This document shows positions 6,792 to 9,729 of a stretch of DNA of 9,729 nucleotides, in pieces (within the stretch, counting starts at the first letter, position 1; every line of letters starts with the position of its first letter). The DNA is from CAZIOI01 sp964540855 (GTDB taxonomy: Bacteria; Patescibacteriota; UBA1384; DTJR01), in contig CAZIOI010000020.1 of assembly GCA_964540855.1 (NCBI GenBank), positions 1-9,729 on the forward strand. Direction: 5' to 3'. A program made the translations under genes and the position numbers. The notes under the pieces are model-generated. The model searched no databases. It was given only the letters and a program-made list of their open reading frames with translations, and was not told the origin of the DNA.

Positions 6792-7489
6792 ATAAGTTTT
6801 GTTCTTTTTGCAAAGCAGTTGTCCAGTTTTCTAACCTTGACTCTAAACCCGGTTCCATGATTCCTCACTGAGCCATTTGGTCTGTAATACATTCTAAAGT
6901 CAACGAGAATGTCGTCAGCTATAACTCTTTTTTTGAATAGTTCAAAACTAAAATCTTCGAGAAGATACGCCTCGTTATAGTGAAAGTATTCTTTGTCCTT
7001 AATTGTCTTTGTTTCAGCGAGAACATAAACAAGAGCCGGAAGTTTCTTGTTGAATTTTTCCTCAAGAGACCTCATATCCCAGAATATATTGAGTTTTCTA
7101 TCTTTACCCTGAATTCTAATCTTGTCTTTTTCAACACACAACTTCAACGACTGAGCATTGTACTTCTTACATGATAATGTTGAGTGTAATTCTTTTAACC
7201 TTCCGTTGTCTCGTTTTGAATAACCAAATCCGTCTAGAAGCAATCTGTCACGATCTCCACCTTTGGGAAGTGGCTCAAGTGTAAATAAAGTCATCATTGA
7301 CTTTGCACTCGAGCGGTATGATTTCAATTCAGTAACTTCCCCGATATCTGGAAGAGGTATGTTGTTTTCTTTTATACCTAATAAATCTTCTAGGGTTTTC
7401 CCGATACCAGTGTCGCTTAAGCGGTGAGATTCCACAAACCCCATAGCTTCGATTCCTTTAAGCTTTTTTTGTAGTGTTTTTAGGTTCAT
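6788..7489 (-). CDS. MvaI/BcnI-family type II restriction endonuclease
   Basis: The 233-residue protein matches this small nuclease family over its length: GFVESHRLSDTGIGKTLEDL near the start, LLGIKENNIPLPD (36-48), then the PD-(D/E)xK site D48-x5-E54-L-K56, SMMTLFTLEP (64-73), and RNHGTGFRVKVR (209-220) near the end. MvaI and BcnI cut CC(W)GG and CC(S)GG as monomers, and their partner methyltransferases make N4-methylcytosine, which agrees with the TSPPY methyltransferase here; the actual site is unknown. ATG at 7489 directly follows the controller's TAA (7493-7491), so translation is probably coupled; a TTG at 7534 would add 15 residues inside the controller gene and is less likely. Its TAA overlaps the methyltransferase stop (6788-6791), leaving no room for a terminator. 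Expression should depend on the controller promoter. Confidence 0.88.
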   Translation of the reverse strand: MNLKTLQKKLKGIEAMGFVESHRLSDTGIGKTLEDLLGIKENNIPLPDIGEVTELKSYRSSAKSMMTLFTLEPLPKGGDRDRLLLDGFGYSKRDNGRLKELHSTLSCKKYNAQSLKLCVEKDKIRIQGKDRKLNIFWDMRSLEEKFNKKLPALVYVLAETKTIKDKEYFHYNEAYLLEDFSFELFKKRVIADDILVDFRMYYRPNGSVRNHGTGFRVKVRKLDNCFAKRTKLI

Positions 7490-7490
7490 A

Positions 7491-7712
7491 TTATTCGATG
7501 AAATAGTTGATAGATTTTTTATACAAAACAGCAAATTTTTTTAGTTCCGTAATGTCGAGTCGTCTTTCTCCGGCTTCTGACTTGGAAACATAAGATTGAG
7601 GTTTGCCCAATTTCTCAGCAACCTCCTCTTGTGTCAAGCCAGAATCAAATCTAGCACCCCTCAATTTTTCTGTGACTTGTTTGTACTCTTCGGAGTAGAT
7701 ATTGTTTGCCAT
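7491..7712 (-). CDS. XRE-type controller (C) protein of the restriction system
   Basis: A 73-residue protein made almost wholly of a helix-turn-helix domain: LTQEEVAEKLGKPQSYVSKSE (26-46), with GERRLDITELKKFA behind it. Size, gene order and the one-base gap to the nuclease gene fit C proteins, which first activate and then limit nuclease production so that methylation is set up first. I chose ATG at 7712 because GAGG (7721-7718) precedes it by five bases; ATG at 7727 would add five residues and start almost at the predicted transcript end. Two tandem palindromes upstream (7739-7770) cover the promoter, as expected for autoregulation. A plain XRE repressor is the alternative. Confidence 0.82.
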   Translation of the reverse strand: MANNIYSEEYKQVTEKLRGARFDSGLTQEEVAEKLGKPQSYVSKSEAGERRLDITELKKFAVLYKKSINYFIE

Positions 7713-7732
7713 ATTTACCTCAACCATTAATA

Positions 7733-7770
7733 ATGTTATATTCTAAAATAGAATATCCCAAAACAGGATA
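7733..7770 (-). promoter_or_regulatory. Tandem C-box-like operators over the controller-nuclease promoter
   Basis: Box 1 TATTCTAAAATAGAATA (7739-7755) and box 2 TATCCCAAAACAGGATA (7754-7770) are 17-bp palindromes of one pattern, TATyCyAAAAyAGrATA, overlapping by two bases. On the minus strand TTGGGA (7761-7756), a 17-base spacer and TAACAT (7738-7733) make a promoter. Box 1 fills the spacer exactly (repression site) and box 2 covers the -35 and beyond (activation site), the known O-right/O-left arrangement of C proteins. The role of each box is inferred. Confidence 0.72.
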
Positions 7771-7908
7771 GTGTATATTATCAAACCTTAAAAATCAATC
7801 TTTCCGCCTCGCCCTCGCGAAAAGTGTTCTGTGTACAACCCACCCTTCGCTCTGCGAGCTACGGGGTGGCGCAGCGAGCAAATTGTATTTTTGAAAAAAG
7901 TTCGGAAA

Positions 7909-7988
7909 GGGAGTCGGTCACGCATAAAAATAAAAAAAGCTCCACGTCACCCACTTTACTTCGTTTTGTGGGTTTCGCGGAGCACTCC
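7909..7988 (+). repeat. Divergent partial copy of the flanking repeat
   Basis: GGGAGTCGGTCAC at 7909-7921 matches the first 13 bases of copies A and B, but the interior differs. It contains a strong hairpin: GCTCCACG (7939-7946) with CGCGGAGC (7976-7983), one mismatch, and inside it CCCAC (7950-7954) with GTGGG (7968-7972). The closing ACTCC (7984-7988) can pair with GGAGT (7910-7914), the same overall architecture as the full copies. The stretch 7771-8035 holds no credible gene; 7828-7870 has further imperfect GC-rich inverted repeats (CCACCC with GGGGTGG). Confidence 0.55.
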
Positions 7989-8035
7989 ATTTTCGCCTTC
8001 GAAAAACCCCGCGTAGCCGAAGCAAAATAATGGAA

Positions 8036-8174
8036 GGGGAGTCGGTCACAAATATTTTTCTGCTGAAAAATTTCGCGACCCCGCCTCGCCGCCAGTCGCG
8101 GCTGCGGCCTTCGACTCCTCGGAAGGACCAACCAACGAAAAAATCGCCCATTCGGGGCGATTTTTCGTTGGTGG
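8036..8174 (+). repeat. Direct repeat copy B (139 bp), abutting the tmRNA 3' end
   Basis: Same orientation and length as copy A, identical over 8036-8108. Its right end overlaps the last six bases of the tmRNA gene (CCACCA on the minus strand, 8174-8169). In this copy GGAGTCG (8038-8044) pairs perfectly with CGACTCC (8112-8118), closing a multi-stem fold with AAATTTTTC-type and CGCGAC/GTCGCG or GCCGC/GCGGC stems. It serves as the tmRNA terminator region and may be an attachment-site-like boundary of the cluster. Confidence 0.85.
8132..8171 (-). terminator. Intrinsic terminator of tmRNA
   Basis: On the minus strand, directly from the encoded CCA, CCAACGAAAAATCGCCC folds with GGGCGATTTTTTCGTTGG around CGAAT, with one bulged base. 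The core stem ATCGCCC/GGGCGAT followed by six T is a standard intrinsic terminator. It reads as a terminator in both directions. Confidence 0.75.
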
Positions 8175-8514
8175 AACGGGGGGGAGTTGAACCCCCGTCC
8201 GAAAAGGACTTTGGGCAATGGAATCACAAGTTTATGGGTTACTCTCGTTTTACTTAATCCGGTTACCAGAGTTATCTCGCCGGACGCAGACTCAATTGGT
8301 TGTGCCCTGCAAGACCTCTGAGTCGAAGGTCAGACAGGACAGCTCCCGTTTTTAGGCGAGGGCAGGCGCAAAGGTCAAACCGGCGAAAGCCGATTTTACT
8401 TTGCTAACAAGTGATTTTGCACTTGAATGTTTGCATCGGGGATTAACGAGCTTGCGATACACGCTCGACTTGCCATATACCTTTTGGTACTTCCCGTCGA
8501 ATCCAAACCGTCCC
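8169..8514 (-). ncRNA. ssrA: Transfer-messenger RNA (tmRNA)
   Basis: Rescues stalled ribosomes with SmpB: acts as alanyl-tRNA, then as a short mRNA for a degradation tag. The 5' end GGGACGGTTTGGATTCGACG (8514-8495) is the conserved tmRNA start, and the 3' end carries the T-arm GGGGGTTCAACTCCCCC and an encoded CCA. The acceptor stem GGGACGG pairs with CCGTTCC. The tag frame ends at TAA 8354-8352 and reads KVKSAFAGLTFAPALA; the ALA end is typical of protease-recognised tags. The resume codon is not certain (AGC, AAA or GTA near 8405-8397): the GCA at 8404-8402 is out of this frame and would stop after two codons. The length of 346 nt is normal. It lies behind its own promoter and in front of a terminator. 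Confidence 0.95.
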
Positions 8515-8534
8515 ATTTGTCAAAAAGCAACGTA

Positions 8535-8563
8535 ATTATATAAACAATTGTCTAAAAAATCAA
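8535..8563 (-). promoter_or_regulatory. ssrA: Promoter of tmRNA
   Basis: Minus strand TTGATT (8563-8558), 17-base spacer, TATAAT (8540-8535), 20 bases before the mature 5' end; this implies a short 5' leader removed by RNase P. The position between the small acidic gene and tmRNA fits. Confidence 0.72.
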
Positions 8564-8572
8564 TCCTCAAAC

Positions 8573-8779
8573 CTAATTCCAACCACTTGTATCTTTTTTA
8601 TGACCTTCGCCGCACGTTTCATCGTCATTTGCGACAATTTTTACCCGACCTTCTTGATCATCTGTCGTACCACCGTTGTTATTCTCGGTGCTTTCATCAA
8701 CTTTTTCCTCGACTTCTCCATCTACTTGTTCATCTATTTCGAGCTGATATTGCTCCGGTTTTGGTCCCTCTTGGGGCAT
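8573..8779 (-). CDS. Small acidic hypothetical protein
   Basis: The 68-residue product is rich in Glu, Asp, Gln, Asn and Gly with few hydrophobic residues, so it is probably disordered; no domain, signal or membrane segment is visible. One Cys occurs near the C-terminus (ETCGEGH). It is accepted as real because GGAGGTG stands four bases before its ATG (8779), one of the best ribosome sites here, inside the end of lgt. The first 50 bases overlap lgt in another frame, so it is probably co-transcribed with it. The gene ends 10 bases before the tmRNA promoter. Function is unknown. Confidence 0.6.
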   Translation of the reverse strand: MPQEGPKPEQYQLEIDEQVDGEVEEKVDESTENNNGGTTDDQEGRVKIVANDDETCGEGHKKDTSGWN

Positions 8780-9635
8780 TTTTCACCTCCATAAAATAAA
8801 ATACTAATCCCAAAATCAAAATAGCAATACTAACCAATTGCGCAAGATCCATTTTAGCAAATAATGGTTTGTAGTCTATCCGAAACGGCTCGACGACAAT
8901 GCGTGCCGCCGAGTAAGCGATCAGTGTATAGGCGATACCAAATCGGTCGGAAAACCTCTTTTTTAGAAAAAAGAAATAAAAACAAAAGAAACTTATCAGA
9001 AGCAGCGACTCATACAAAAATACCGGATGGAAAAAATCAGAGGTTTCATAGCCCGTTGGGCGGTTTTCCGCCCATACATACATCTTGGCGAAAAAATTTG
9101 TAGGTTTGCCGATAATCTCCTGATTGAAAAAATTGCCGAACCGTCCAATCGCTCCCGAAAACATAACAAATGGGAGTGCGATGCAAAGATATTTTGAAAA
9201 ATTAATTTTCATCTTTCGCGTGGCAATAAATCCAGCCAGTATCCCACCGATCAGCGCGCCGTGAATCGAAAGCCCTCCGGTCCAAACAGAATAAATCATC
9301 TGTGGATTTGTCATATAATACGAGAAATTTTGAACCACAAAACCGATTCTTGCACCGATTAATCCGCCCAAAACCAGATAAAAAATCAGCGTTTCGAATT
9401 TGTTGGCATCTAAGCCGGATTTTTTAGCTGTTTCGAGAGACCAAAAATAACTGATTAAAATTGCGGCGGCTATAAGCAGCCCATACCAGCGAACCTGAAT
9501 AAAATTGGTACTTATAATATATGGGCTGGGATAGAGTTCACCAACGAAAACCTGCGGCATGTAGATGAATAAGAAGTATGCCCCTGCGGCGGCTAGCGCT
9601 GCTATCAGGAGGCCTTTTGCGAAATTTTTTACCAC
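8730..9635 (-). CDS. lgt: Prolipoprotein diacylglyceryl transferase
   Basis: Lgt moves diacylglycerol from phosphatidylglycerol to the lipobox Cys of prelipoproteins in the cytoplasmic membrane. The 301-residue protein has several membrane helices and the family landmarks: VRWYGLL (48-54), GGLSIHGALIGG (120-131), the signature GRFGNFFNQEIIGKPT (164-179), FHPVFLYES (202-210) and ARIVVEPFR (244-252). The N-terminus has an additional hydrophobic helix (about 5-26) before the usual start of the fold. GTG at 9635 overlaps the end of the preceding gene (TAA 9631-9629), so coupling is likely and no separate ribosome site is clear; a later ATG (residue 26) has none either. The final 18 residues (PRGTKTGAISARNR) overlap the small acidic gene and may be dispensable. 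Confidence 0.93.
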   Translation of the reverse strand: MVKNFAKGLLIAALAAAGAYFLFIYMPQVFVGELYPSPYIISTNFIQVRWYGLLIAAAILISYFWSLETAKKSGLDANKFETLIFYLVLGGLIGARIGFVVQNFSYYMTNPQMIYSVWTGGLSIHGALIGGILAGFIATRKMKINFSKYLCIALPFVMFSGAIGRFGNFFNQEIIGKPTNFFAKMYVWAENRPTGYETSDFFHPVFLYESLLLISFFCFYFFFLKKRFSDRFGIAYTLIAYSAARIVVEPFRIDYKPLFAKMDLAQLVSIAILILGLVFYFMEVKNAPRGTKTGAISARNR

Positions 9636-9729
9636 GATCCGCCCCCGCCCCCGCCAAAGCCGCCACCGGAGAATCCTCCGCCGCCGGCTCCCGATCCGCC
9701 TTGGGCGCCGCTCATTGATGCCGATGAAA
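9629..9729 (-). CDS. C-terminal end of a Gly-rich exported protein (DUF2207/TPM-like), partial
   Basis: The minus frame from the window edge reads SSASMSGAQGGSGAG, then GGGGFSGGGFGGGGGGSW and TAA at 9631-9629. A long Gly/Ser tail ending in SW is typical of DUF2207 membrane proteins and of TPM-domain proteins; DUF2207 seems the closer match. Only 33 codons are in the window, so no domain can be confirmed. It overlaps the lgt start by seven bases, suggesting one operon of envelope genes. Confidence 0.6.
   Translation of the reverse strand, partial: SSASMSGAQGGSGAGGGGFSGGGFGGGGGGSW

Noticed and set aside
7490..7534. TTG start for the nuclease inside the controller gene
   Set aside because: ATG 7489 fits the family N-terminus and the coupling with the controller stop.
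7824..8257. Several overlapping open frames across the repeats near tmRNA
   Set aside because: They run through hairpins and into the tmRNA gene and have Arg/Ser-rich low-quality translations, as expected for GC-rich repeats.
8548..8799. Plus-strand frames opposite the small acidic gene
   Set aside because: They are antisense to a frame with a strong GGAGGTG ribosome site and show no features of their own.
1..9729. CRISPR array or reassigned UGA code
   Set aside because: No regularly spaced repeats were seen; genes close normally with TAA, TAG and TGA (lgt ends in TGA).

Overview
The window looks like a chromosomal segment of an AT-rich bacterium, most likely a Patescibacteria/CPR member. 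The main pointers are a large membrane-anchored surface protein ending in a Cys plus 'PMIYLYPEKTT' domain of the kind I associate with CPR exported proteins, compact gene packing with overlapping ends, and strong GGAGG ribosome sites. Stops are TAA, TAG and TGA, so the standard bacterial code fits. No taxonomic marker gene is present, so the assignment is an inference.

Layout. (1) 1-1823, minus: partial surface protein that appears to start at an ATT codon. (2) 1824-2091: gene-free stretch with a possible transposon-derived RNA remnant and a terminator. (3) 2092-3400, minus: two-gene toxin-antitoxin operon with a Panacea (DUF4065/SocA-like) antitoxin followed by a Fic toxin whose last ~34 codons are displaced by an apparent single-base deletion. 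(4) 3401-3951: gene-free, structured DNA with repeat copy A. (5) 3952-7770: defence cluster. A cytoplasmic trypsin-like protease (minus) and a LexA-DNA methyltransferase fusion (plus) diverge from a shared promoter/operator region. The fusion meets, stop codon on stop codon, an MvaI/BcnI-family restriction endonuclease (minus), which is preceded by a small XRE controller with tandem operator boxes. (6) 7771-8174: structured repeats including copy B, which abuts the 3' end of tmRNA. (7) 8169-8514, minus: tmRNA (ssrA) with its own promoter. (8) 8573-9729, minus: small acidic protein, Lgt, and the Gly-rich C-terminus of an exported DUF2207/TPM-like protein.

How it may work. The core is a type II restriction-modification system. 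The controller gene and nuclease form one operon with C-box-like sites. The methyltransferase carries a complete LexA at its N-terminus, with an intact DNA-binding domain, Ala-Gly cleavage site and Ser/Lys dyad. TAGAAAGT half-sites cover the divergent promoters of the fusion and the protease. The simplest model is an autorepressing methyltransferase that is released by DNA damage, including breaks made by the partner nuclease at under-methylated sites. A 139-bp direct repeat (73 bp identical at its left end) brackets the whole cluster, and the copy at one side touches the tmRNA 3' end, consistent with a mobile island. These functional links are inferences from sequence.
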